A DNA stretch of 64,000 nt from Elusimicrobiales bacterium (GTDB lineage Bacteria > Elusimicrobiota > Elusimicrobia > Elusimicrobiales > Elusimicrobiaceae). The stretch is taken from NCBI GenBank assembly GCA_041651175.1, contig JBAZJT010000001.1, positions 1 to 64,000 on the forward strand, read 5' to 3'. A program made the position numbers and the translations under genes. Below are positions 24,768 through 34,692 of this stretch, in pieces; position 1 is the stretch's first letter; every line of letters begins with the position of its first letter. The notes under the pieces are model-generated. The model worked only from the letters and a program-made list of their open reading frames with translations, was not told the DNA's origin and did no database searches.

Positions 24768-25041
24768 GATGTTTGCAGGGCCATGCCAGGGCCGCGGCCT
24801 GCGCCACGGCCAGCGCCGCCGAAAACAGCAGCGCGCGTTTCACTCCGAATCGGCACAATGCGGCGAAAGCCGCGACCACAAGCGCAAGCCGGACCAGAAT
24901 GCCGGCCGTCCACACGGCGAAAAAGACCCGGTTGCCCGCTGTCAGCGCGCCTGCATGCGCCCGCCGCCATATCAGGCCGCAGGCAGTTCCGCAAAGCGCG
25001 CCGCCCGCCAGGCAGAAAACGGTGTTTGAAAATATGCTCAT
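24757..25041 (-). CDS. AtpI-like membrane protein
   Basis: The 94-residue product has about three hydrophobic spans and sits directly upstream of atpB, the normal place of atpI (a c-ring assembly helper or Mg2+-linked factor). Sequence conservation in this family is weak, so the call rests largely on position, length and topology. It overlaps the AtpZ-like gene by four bases. Confidence 0.65.
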   Translation of the reverse strand: MSIFSNTVFCLAGGALCGTACGLIWRRAHAGALTAGNRVFFAVWTAGILVRLALVVAAFAALCRFGVKRALLFSAALAVAQAAALAWPCKHHAG

Positions 25042-25232
25042 TTATCGTCCAGAGCGTCCCTTATGGCGGAATAAAGCCCCGCCGCAATTCCCGCCGCCGC
25101 GCCGCCCAGCATAAGCCACGGCGCGGACGAGAATTTCGCATCCAGCCAGCGCCCGCCGAAAAAACCGGCCAGCACGCAGACCGTCGCCTGAATGCCTATC
25201 TGCGCGTGCCGCCAGGGCGATTTTTCGCTCAT
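25038..25232 (-). CDS. AtpZ/AtpQ-like small membrane protein
   Basis: From the ATG at 25232 the product has 64 residues and two spans (IGIQATVCVLAGFFGGRWLD and LMLGGAAAGIAAGLYSAI). The GGRWLD block between the spans matches the AtpZ/AtpQ family found at the head of atp operons. A longer frame adds 48 residues of unlikely composition. It is the first gene of the atp operon. Confidence 0.7.
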   Translation of the reverse strand: MSEKSPWRHAQIGIQATVCVLAGFFGGRWLDAKFSSAPWLMLGGAAAGIAAGLYSAIRDALDDK

Positions 25233-25311
25233 AAAATCCGCGCGGAACCGCGCCGGCGGCCCGTCCGTACACCAAAAACTCCGCCCGCGCATCGCGAACC
25301 TTGCAACAGAG

Positions 25312-25340
25312 ATTATCCCAAAACCGGAAACATTTGTAAA
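25312..25340 (-). promoter_or_regulatory. Promoter of the atp operon
   Basis: Minus-strand -35 box TTTACA (25335-25340) and -10 box GATAAT (25312-25317) with a 17-base spacer. The expected start leaves a leader of about 70 bases before the ATG at 25232. Confidence 0.7.
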
Positions 25341-25429
25341 CGACGGCGCGATGGGTGGGCCTTTTGGCCCATGCAAGGCGCGGAGCCTAATTTGGATAAT
25401 AAGTGGAGCGAAATCAGGAGGACAGGAAA

Positions 25430-25954
25430 ATGAACAAGCCGGTAAATATTATTGCCCGCTGCGCCATGGCGGCGCTGGCAATAGCAACCATCGCCGCCGT
25501 TGCGGCTTACGCCCATCAGCTTAACGCGGGCGACAAAGTATCCCTTATAATACGTCCCGACGGCAATCCGAAACCGGCCACCGTTGTTGCCGGAGGGTTC
25601 ATACTGGACGATGGCCGGATGATAATGGCCAGACCCGTCGCGGGCGCGTCCCAGAACCGCTATTCCACCATGTATGGCGTAATCAGCGGCAGCGGCAAGG
25701 TTATAGACGTGGTGAACATTCTCACCGACGGCGCCCCCAGGCCCGGCATGCCCGCCATGCTGATGGATAGGGACAACGGCGGCATGGAGCCGGTCGTGCT
25801 GACCGACGCCGGTTATGTGAACCGCGCCGGAAGGACCATATCAACCCGCCGGGTGGTGGAGCCTTGCCCCGTTACCGCCTACAGAAGCTACGACGGCAGG
25901 GAACTGTCCGCATACTCCTGCTCGCTGACCGGCGACATCAATATAGACGATTAA
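25430..25954 (+). CDS. Exported protein of unknown function
   Basis: Starting at the ATG at 25430, which follows GGAGGACAGGAAA, the product has 174 residues. An N-terminal membrane or signal segment (CAMAALAIATIAAVAAYA) precedes a mature part rich in beta strands. Two cysteines near the C-terminus (EPCPVT and AYSCSL) could pair. No family recognised. It is a single gene between the divergent atp operon and a structured repeat. Confidence 0.7.
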   Translation: MNKPVNIIARCAMAALAIATIAAVAAYAHQLNAGDKVSLIIRPDGNPKPATVVAGGFILDDGRMIMARPVAGASQNRYSTMYGVISGSGKVIDVVNILTDGAPRPGMPAMLMDRDNGGMEPVVLTDAGYVNRAGRTISTRRVVEPCPVTAYRSYDGRELSAYSCSLTGDINIDD

Positions 25955-26112
25955 CCTCAAAGTTTCAGTTGACACGAGGACCGAGGCAGCGGCGCGGGAT
26001 TTGACAGGCATACCCTCTGCGGCATACAAGCGACAAGCGACGCAGCCGCGGCCCGAAGGCGATCAGCCCCGCTTCCAACAGTCAAGCTGATAGGGGGTAT
26101 GTGGACACCGCG
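25953..26112 (+). repeat. Structured intergenic repeat, copy B
   Basis: It begins within the stop codon of the 25430 gene with AACCTCAAAGTTTCAGTTG and then ACACGAGGACCGAG, matching copy A with only a few changes over the 33-base head. Outer pairs CGCGG (about 25993-25997) with CCGCG (26108-26112), and GCATACCC (26008-26015) with GGGTATGT (26095-26102), can close a multi-branch fold. An internal GCGGC/GCCGC stem lies between. A tRNA-Val follows 44 bases later. Confidence 0.6.
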
Positions 26113-26136
26113 TGATTTGAGAGGTTGGAAATTTGC

Positions 26137-26142
26137 TAAAAT
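26137..26142 (+). promoter_or_regulatory. Extended -10 box of tRNA-Val
   Basis: TTGC-TAAAAT (box 26137-26142) has the TGn extension and ends 13 bases before the mature tRNA. A -35 candidate (TTGAGA) lies at a short 14-base spacing. Confidence 0.5.
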
Positions 26143-26155
26143 CGTCAATACACGC

Positions 26156-26227
26156 GGGCCGGTAGCTTAGCGGTAGAGCGCCTCCCTTACAAGGAGGAGG
26201 TCACAGGTTCAATCCCTGTCCGGCCCA
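26156..26227 (+). tRNA. tRNA-Val (TAC)
   Basis: Plus-strand cloverleaf with acceptor GGGCCGG/CCGGCCC, anticodon stem CCTCC/GGAGG around the loop CTTACAA, T-arm with TTCAATC and discriminator A. The anticodon is TAC (valine). No CCA is encoded. It is a single tRNA, followed by a terminator. Confidence 0.96.
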
Positions 26228-26234
26228 GATTTCT

Positions 26235-26273
26235 AAAAAAACCGCCTGCCTTCAACGAAGGCAGGCGGTTTTG
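26235..26273. terminator. Bidirectional intrinsic terminator
   Basis: A 12-bp perfect stem (ACCGCCTGCCTT and AAGGCAGGCGGT) with a 5-base loop is flanked by six A's on the left and a short T-run on the right. It can stop tRNA-Val transcripts on the plus strand and those of the NuoM-to-NuoK operon on the minus strand. Confidence 0.85.
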
Positions 26274-26297
26274 CAAACGGATGTATGCGGCGCGGCG

Positions 26298-26618
26298 TCA
26301 GCCCTTGAGTTTGTCAAACTTCCAAATATCAACCGTGCCTGTCCTGGCATAGGCGCGCACTATCAGCGCAAGCCCGGCGGCAACAACCACCACTTCCACC
26401 ACTATGGCCGTTACCGCTATGCTCTGCGCCAGCGCCATGTTGCCAAGCGCCTGGCCGCTGGCGATTATCGCCAGCAGGCAGCCTTTGGCGATAAGCTCCA
26501 CGCCGATTACAAGCCGCAGCATATTGCGCGAAACCAGCATGCAGCAAATCCCGGACACAAAAAGAAGCGCGGCGAAAAACCAGTTCACCGGAAGCAGGCA
26601 CATGATGTTGTCAGGCAT
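26298..26618 (-). CDS. NuoK-like membrane subunit
   Basis: From the ATG at 26618 the product has 106 residues and three membrane spans. The two intramembrane glutamates of NuoK/MrpC are present, in VIGVELIAKG and AVTAIVVEVVVV. It overlaps the NuoJ-like gene by eight bases; the longer frame to 26687 would run deep into that gene. It should form part of the proton path next to the NuoH-like subunit. Last gene of its operon. Confidence 0.88.
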   Translation of the reverse strand: MPDNIMCLLPVNWFFAALLFVSGICCMLVSRNMLRLVIGVELIAKGCLLAIIASGQALGNMALAQSIAVTAIVVEVVVVAAGLALIVRAYARTGTVDIWKFDKLKG

Positions 26619-27093
26619 CGTTTTTGCCCCTGAAAAAAGCTTTGACCGCCAACACTCCCGCCGCGAACATGCACAACTGCCCCGCAATGTCGCCGAAACG
26701 CCAGTTCCACATCACCTGGCCGAAAGAGGCGCAGGAACGCGCCGTGCCCGCGGGAACCAGCGCGGTCGTCAGCGGCTCGGAAAACAGCCAGAACGCCAGC
26801 CCGAACAGCGCCAGAAACACCGGCATGGCGTAGAAACGGAGCCGGTCCTCCTTCACAAAATCCTCGCCGGGCCGGACTATCGTTACGGTGCTGATGAAAA
26901 GCACGGTTATCAGGCCCGCGCATACCGACAATTCAAATATGCCGGCCCAGGGCGCGCCCATTTCAAAAAGGACAAGCGAAAGCGCCACGCTGGCCACGGC
27001 CAGGCTTATGCCGCAGGCAAGCAGGCTGCGCGCCATGGCCGCCCCCAGCCCGAAAACCACTATCAGTCCAAGCAGAAATGTGTGCAGGCTCAT
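26611..27093 (-). CDS. NuoJ-like membrane subunit
   Basis: From the ATG at 27093 (ATGA overlap with the NuoN-like stop) the product has 160 residues and about five spans. The second-to-third span segment AGIFELSVCAGLITVLFIST resembles the NuoJ/MrpB region. The longer frame adds 83 residues of Arg-rich shadow sequence. Sequence conservation of NuoJ is low, so position between NuoN- and NuoK-like genes supports the call. Confidence 0.75.
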   Translation of the reverse strand: MSLHTFLLGLIVVFGLGAAMARSLLACGISLAVASVALSLVLFEMGAPWAGIFELSVCAGLITVLFISTVTIVRPGEDFVKEDRLRFYAMPVFLALFGLAFWLFSEPLTTALVPAGTARSCASFGQVMWNWRFGDIAGQLCMFAAGVLAVKAFFRGKNDA

Positions 27094-28556
27094 AAAACCG
27101 TCCGCGCCGCAGGCCAGGCCATGCCGGTAAAGAGTATCGGGAAATAAAGCCCCAGCGCCACTATAATCGCCGAGAAAACAATCACCGGCACAAGCATCCC
27201 GAACTCGGCTTCCCGGACCTGCAACAAATGCTCCGGCGTTTTGCCGAAAAACACCCGGCTCTGCATTACTATGAAATAAGCCAGCGTCAGAACGCTTGCC
27301 AACGTTGCGATGACGGCGTAACCGTGGAACCCGGCTTTCCACAGCGCGAATATGATTATGGCCTTGCTCCAGAACCCGGACAGCGGCGGTATCCCCGCAG
27401 TGGACAGCATGGCTATGGAAGAGGTAAGCGCGGTCCAGGGCATTCTGGTTTCAAGCCCGGAGAGGGATTTCATGTCGGTTGTGCCGGTCTGCTTTTCTAT
27501 AGCCGCGCTGTTGAGAAACAGCGAAGCCTTGAAGGTGGTATGGTTAAACAGGTGGAATATCGCGCCCGCCATGGCAAGCGGGGTTCCCGCGCCTGCGGCA
27601 AGCACAATGTAGCCGACCTGGCTTATGCTGGAAAACGCCAGCATCCGCTTGAAATCCCGCTGGCGCAGCGCGCCCAGCGCGCCGACCACTATGGACAATC
27701 CGCCGAAAAACATAAGCCCGTTGCAGGCCGCAGCGGCGGCGACGTTGCCCGGCATGGATTTCAGCGCCATCGCTATGCGCACGAGGGCATACACGCCCGC
27801 CGCTTTCGTAACGATGCCCGACAGCAGTGCCGACACCGGCGCGGGCGCGGACTGATAGGCGTCCGGCGTCCAGCCGTGAAAGGGGACAAGGCCGGCTTTT
27901 ACCATGAAGCCGCAGGCCATCACGCCAAGGATTACCACCACCGCCGTCTCGTTGGCGGCGGAGGCAGACGCCGCCCGCGACAAATGCGCAAAGGACACGC
28001 CGCCGGTATAGAGCATCAGCAGCGCCACGCCCAGCAGTATGAAGGCCGACGCCGGCGCGGACATGAAAAAGTATTTCAGCGCGCCCTCTATGCCCTCCGC
28101 GGTGTCGTCAAAGGCGATAAGCGCGTAAGCGGCCACGGCCGCCACCTCAACGAAAACATAAAGCGTGAAGAAATCCCGCGCGGAGACTATGCCGCTCATC
28201 GCCGCAGCCGACATCAGCAGCAGCCCCTGCCAGATGCCGGCTCGGCTGTCCTGCCTGCGGTGGAAAATGGAGAAGAAGGCGACCGCCGCCGCCACCAGGT
28301 AAATCGCGATAATCATCAGCAGCGAGAAAATGTCGCTCCTGAACACTTCCAGATTGAAAGTCAAATCCGCCGGCGGAAGAGCCGCCATGACCGGCTGGTG
28401 GAACTCCCAGATGTAGGACACCGCCGTTATAAGCCCCGCCAGCAGCGCGGAGCCGGAAATCATGTCGGCATACCTGGGCTTGAGTTTGGCGACGAACGGG
28501 CAGGCCAGCGCCGCCAGCGCGGGAATGGACACGAAGCTGAAATAGGAGATGGTCAC
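27090..28556 (-). CDS. NuoN-like antiporter-type subunit
   Basis: The 488-residue product has about 14 spans. Key residues of the antiporter-like fold are visible: Glu in TLYVFVEVAAVAAY and Lys in GFMVKAGLVPFHGWTPDAYQ, with the broken-helix region FHLFNHTTFKASLFL. It overlaps the NuoL-like gene by four bases upstream and the NuoJ-like gene by four downstream. Confidence 0.9.
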   Translation of the reverse strand: MTISYFSFVSIPALAALACPFVAKLKPRYADMISGSALLAGLITAVSYIWEFHQPVMAALPPADLTFNLEVFRSDIFSLLMIIAIYLVAAAVAFFSIFHRRQDSRAGIWQGLLLMSAAAMSGIVSARDFFTLYVFVEVAAVAAYALIAFDDTAEGIEGALKYFFMSAPASAFILLGVALLMLYTGGVSFAHLSRAASASAANETAVVVILGVMACGFMVKAGLVPFHGWTPDAYQSAPAPVSALLSGIVTKAAGVYALVRIAMALKSMPGNVAAAAACNGLMFFGGLSIVVGALGALRQRDFKRMLAFSSISQVGYIVLAAGAGTPLAMAGAIFHLFNHTTFKASLFLNSAAIEKQTGTTDMKSLSGLETRMPWTALTSSIAMLSTAGIPPLSGFWSKAIIIFALWKAGFHGYAVIATLASVLTLAYFIVMQSRVFFGKTPEHLLQVREAEFGMLVPVIVFSAIIVALGLYFPILFTGMAWPAARTVL

Positions 28557-30439
28557 GGCAGCGCTCCGGTATAGGAAATTATCAGCGCGAACAGCACAAA
28601 ACCCGCCACCGCCCAGCCCAGATAATAGCCGAAAAACCCGCCATGCAGCCGGCTGACAAGCAGTGAGGCGAAATCCGTAAGCGCGGCGGGCAGCGTGTCG
28701 GTGAAAAAATCCATGACGCGGTCCAGCACATACAGGCCGCGGCCCAGGAAGAAAGTCAGCTTCATGCCTTGGTCGTAGGGGTCAAAAAACCGCTTTTCAG
28801 CCAAGCTGTAGACAAAGCCCAGCCCCGGGGCGTGGTGAACATGCTCGCTCGCCTTCTGGGGGGAACCGCCGCGCCTGAGGCCGAACCAGTGGTTCAGCGA
28901 GGCCAGAGCAATCACGCCCAGCGCCATAAAGAACAGTTTGTCCGCATGAAAGCCGTGCAAATGCTCCGGCACTGAAAAGCCGTAGAGGCTTGCAAGCGAA
29001 GCGTCGGCATAGGTGCCGGCAAGGGAAGGCTCTATCAAAAACTTGAGCGGCAGTTTCGCGCCGAAACCGAAGATCACGCATATGCCGGCCAGAACCAGCA
29101 TCGGCCCAAGCATATGCCATGACGCTTCCTTGACGTTCAAGCCTTCAGGCTTTTTGCCGAAATAGACGCTGTGGCCCAGCTTGAGGAAGGACGCCAGCGT
29201 CAGCAAAGAGCCGAGTTCCGCCGCTATGAAGAAACCGGTATATCCCGTGTCCAGCGCGCCCTTGTATATGAGTTCCTTGGAGAAATAGCCGTTGAAAGGC
29301 GGTATGCCGGAGATGGCCGCCGCCGCCACCACAAAGCAAGCCGCCGTAACCGGCATCGTTTTGGCGAGGCCGCCCAGCTCGTCCAGCTTTGTAACTCCCG
29401 CGCGGTTTTCCACGGAGCCGCCGGTAAGGAACAAGCAGCATTTGTACACCGCGTGGTTGACCATGTGGAAAAGCCCGCCCGCCACTCCGACCGGATTGCC
29501 GGTGCCGATGCCCAGTATCATGTAGCCCACCTGGCTGATGGCGTGGTAGGAAAGCAGCCGCTTGTATTCGGATTGCACCAGCGCCATCATCACCGCGATG
29601 AGTATGGTGGCCGCGCCCAGCGTCATAAGCGCCAGACGCATGGACAGCGAAGAGTTCAGCGCGTAAAATTCCAGGCAGACCTTTGCCAGCAGATAAATTC
29701 CCAGCACCTTCTCAAGCGCGGCGGGCAGATAGGCCATGAAGGGGAGTTGCGCGTCCGAAGCAGCGTCCGGTATCCAGGTGTGGAAGGGCAGCGCGCCGGC
29801 CTTGGCCATCGCGCCCAGCGCCATGAATATGAACCCGGCCATCCCCCAGCCGTGTATGGCAAGCGGCGCGGCGGCGACGGATTTCATGCTCATTGTCCCG
29901 GCCAGCCAGCCGGTTATGACGACGCCGGCCATCAGGCACACATCGCCCGCGCCGTTGATAATCAGCGCCTTCATGGCGGTGGCCTTGCATTCGTTGTTTT
30001 CCCGCGCCAGCGCCAGGAACAGATACAGCGTAACCAGCAGCCCTTCCCAGAAAAACAGCATCAGCACCAGATTTTCCGCCAGAATTGCGCCGTTGGCGAA
30101 ACCCAGCGTGATAAGGAAAGAGAAGTAATACCAGTCCCTCGCCGGCTTGTCTTCCATGAACTTCCAGGAATACCGCGAGACCAGAAGCGCAAAACCGTTG
30201 ACCGCGCACAAAGCCAGCGAGGCCAGCGGATAAATCCGCATGGAGAAATCAAAGCCGAAGCCGGCCCACGGCAGGGTGTAGAGCATGTCCTTGCCGAACA
30301 GCAGCACCGACGCGACAAGGCAGACGAGGCTGACCAGTATGGCCACCGCGTCGCCCACCCGGCGCAGCTTGCCGGCAAAAGACATCGCCAGAGGCGCGGC
30401 GGCCAGCGGCAGGAAAATGGCCAGCAGCATCAGCGTCAT
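28553..30439 (-). CDS. NuoL-like antiporter-type subunit
   Basis: The 628-residue product has the antiporter core with Glu in MLFFWEGLLVTLYLFL, Lys in GAMAKAGALPFHTWIPDA and the helix-breaking FHMVNHAVYKCCLFL. The C-terminal extension with further spans and a lateral helix is what separates NuoL from NuoM and NuoN by length. It overlaps both neighbours by four bases. Confidence 0.92.
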   Translation of the reverse strand: MTLMLLAIFLPLAAAPLAMSFAGKLRRVGDAVAILVSLVCLVASVLLFGKDMLYTLPWAGFGFDFSMRIYPLASLALCAVNGFALLVSRYSWKFMEDKPARDWYYFSFLITLGFANGAILAENLVLMLFFWEGLLVTLYLFLALARENNECKATAMKALIINGAGDVCLMAGVVITGWLAGTMSMKSVAAAPLAIHGWGMAGFIFMALGAMAKAGALPFHTWIPDAASDAQLPFMAYLPAALEKVLGIYLLAKVCLEFYALNSSLSMRLALMTLGAATILIAVMMALVQSEYKRLLSYHAISQVGYMILGIGTGNPVGVAGGLFHMVNHAVYKCCLFLTGGSVENRAGVTKLDELGGLAKTMPVTAACFVVAAAAISGIPPFNGYFSKELIYKGALDTGYTGFFIAAELGSLLTLASFLKLGHSVYFGKKPEGLNVKEASWHMLGPMLVLAGICVIFGFGAKLPLKFLIEPSLAGTYADASLASLYGFSVPEHLHGFHADKLFFMALGVIALASLNHWFGLRRGGSPQKASEHVHHAPGLGFVYSLAEKRFFDPYDQGMKLTFFLGRGLYVLDRVMDFFTDTLPAALTDFASLLVSRLHGGFFGYYLGWAVAGFVLFALIISYTGALP

Positions 30440-31914
30440 CTCGACACCCCCGGCAGCACGGACGCCGCTGCCCGTATGCTGGAGCCGAAACCCATTTCAA
30501 GGCACATGGTCTGCGCGTAATGCGCGGGATAATAGATGAATATGCCCAGCAGCAGCGACGCCACGCCCAGCGCCGTTACGCTGGCAAGCATCTGGGGCGC
30601 GGCCTCGTGGCCGCGGTTTTCGGCGGGGCGCTGCGTTCCCATGAACACGGCGTAGAAAAGGCGCAGCAGGTAAATTATGGTCAGCACCGCACCGAAGACG
30701 AACATCATCAGTATTTCGGGATGGCCGAATGCCGCCGCCCCGCGCAGCACCATGAGTTTGCAGAAGAACCCGCCGAAAGGCGGTATGCCCATCACCGAAA
30801 AAGCGCACAGCCCGAACGCCACCGCCGTAACCGGCATGGTTTTGAACAGGCCGCCCATCTTGGTGATGTCCTTGGTGTGGGCCTTGTGCTCTATTATTCC
30901 GGCACACAGGAACAGCCCGGCCTTGGCCACGCCGTGCATCAGAATGTAGAGGGCCGCGCCGCCTATGCCCACATCGTTCATCACCGCAAAGCCCAGGAAA
31001 ATAAACCCTATCTGGCTGATGGTGGAATAGGCGATGATGCGCTTTATATCGGTTTCCACCAGCGCGGCGCCGGCGGATATTATGGTGCTGGCGCCCGCGA
31101 CATAGAGTATGCACATGCTCCACACCGGGTCCATCGGCGAGGTGGCGCAGAAAATCCGGGCGAACGCATACACGCCGATTTTGACCAGCACCGCCGCATG
31201 CAGCAGCGCGGTTACGGGAGAGGGAGCCACGCCGGCGTCCGGCAGCCAGGTGGAAAACGGCAAAGTCGCGGATTTTGAGAAAATGCCCAGCATCAGCATC
31301 AGCACCGCGAAATCCGGCAGCATCTGGCCCCTCAGGTGGCCCAGGTCCACCGTGCCGTTATAGGCGTATATGGCCGCTATGCCCAGCAGCATGCACAGCG
31401 CGCCGAAAACCGTGACCAGGAAAGTCTTGTTCGCCTTGAGCAGTTCTTTTTCGCCCCGGTAATACCCAACCAGCCGCCAGCTGCATACGGCGGTTATCTC
31501 CCAGAAAACAAACATCCATATAAGGTTCTGCGAGAACACCAGCCCCATCATGGAACCCAGGAACAGCGTAACCATGGAGTAGTATTCCGCATGGCCGCGC
31601 GACTCGGTGATATAGCCGTTGGAGTAGTAGATGATAACCGCGCTTATGGAAGAGGACACCACCGCCGCGAATGCCGCCAGATAATCCGAATACAGCGTCA
31701 GCCCGAAGCCCATCGGAAACGTAATACTATAGGAGATGCTCTCCCCGTGCGAGGCGGCGACCAGCAGCCTGCACGCGGCCAGGACAGTGATGACGCCCAG
31801 CAGCAGCGAAAGCAACTTTTCGCGTTTGGGGGCAATCCGGGCCGCCACGGGAACAAGCACCGCGCCGAACACCGGAACCGCAACCACAGCCGCAATCCAG
31901 AACGAAGATGTCAT
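30436..31914 (-). CDS. NuoM/MrpD-like antiporter-type subunit
   Basis: The ATG at 31914 gives 492 residues; a TTG two codons earlier would fall inside the predicted untranscribed region. Visible are Glu in MFVFWEITAVCSWRL, Lys in GIFSKSATLPFSTWLPDAG and the histidine-bearing broken helix YILMHGVAKAGLFL. It heads the five-gene membrane-arm operon. Confidence 0.92.
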   Translation of the reverse strand: MTSSFWIAAVVAVPVFGAVLVPVAARIAPKREKLLSLLLGVITVLAACRLLVAASHGESISYSITFPMGFGLTLYSDYLAAFAAVVSSSISAVIIYYSNGYITESRGHAEYYSMVTLFLGSMMGLVFSQNLIWMFVFWEITAVCSWRLVGYYRGEKELLKANKTFLVTVFGALCMLLGIAAIYAYNGTVDLGHLRGQMLPDFAVLMLMLGIFSKSATLPFSTWLPDAGVAPSPVTALLHAAVLVKIGVYAFARIFCATSPMDPVWSMCILYVAGASTIISAGAALVETDIKRIIAYSTISQIGFIFLGFAVMNDVGIGGAALYILMHGVAKAGLFLCAGIIEHKAHTKDITKMGGLFKTMPVTAVAFGLCAFSVMGIPPFGGFFCKLMVLRGAAAFGHPEILMMFVFGAVLTIIYLLRLFYAVFMGTQRPAENRGHEAAPQMLASVTALGVASLLLGIFIYYPAHYAQTMCLEMGFGSSIRAAASVLPGVSR

Positions 31915-31921
31915 TTTCAAA

Positions 31922-31949
31922 ATTCTACATAATTACGCGCATAAATCAA
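31922..31949 (-). promoter_or_regulatory. Promoter of the NuoM-to-NuoK operon, leaderless geometry
   Basis: Minus-strand -35 box TTGATT (31944-31949) and -10 box TAGAAT (31922-31927), spacer 16. The -10 box ends seven bases before the ATG at 31914. No ribosome binding site fits in this gap. Confidence 0.7.
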
Positions 31950-32143
31950 AATTCCCACCGTAAAGCCATGAGGTTTTTACATCCGGTTTTGAAAAATCCA
32001 ACAAAAAAGTCCGGGAAACATGCGGTCAATTCCGGCAGCCGTCCGGGCGGGCGTGTAGGCTAATTTCTGACATTTGGCGGGGATATTTCCCGCTGGCGGG
32101 ATTTGCGTTCGAGAGCAATCCTAATTCAGAAGGGGGACACTCT
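31950..32143 (+). other. Intergenic region before the histidine kinase
   Basis: It holds a small inverted repeat (GCGGGGA-TAT-TTCCCGC near 32080-32095) and a purine-rich ribosome binding site (AGAAGGGGG) just before the ATG at 32144. I see no convincing promoter pair and no open frame. Confidence 0.4.
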
Positions 32144-34576
<2,433 letters not shown>

Positions 34577-34680
34577 GCCGAAATACCGCTTCCTGCCGCC
34601 CTAACAACATCATCCGGCGCAGCGCGCAGCCCATGCGGTTTTATAGCCGGTCTTTTCAGGAATCCCCAGCGTAAAAGTGC

Positions 34681-34686
34681 TAAACT
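34681..34686 (+). promoter_or_regulatory. Extended -10 box of the restriction-modification gene
   Basis: TGC-TAAACT (box 34681-34686) ends six bases before the ATG at 34693. No ribosome binding site and no clear -35 box are visible. Confidence 0.45.
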
Positions 34687-34692
34687 TGCAGC

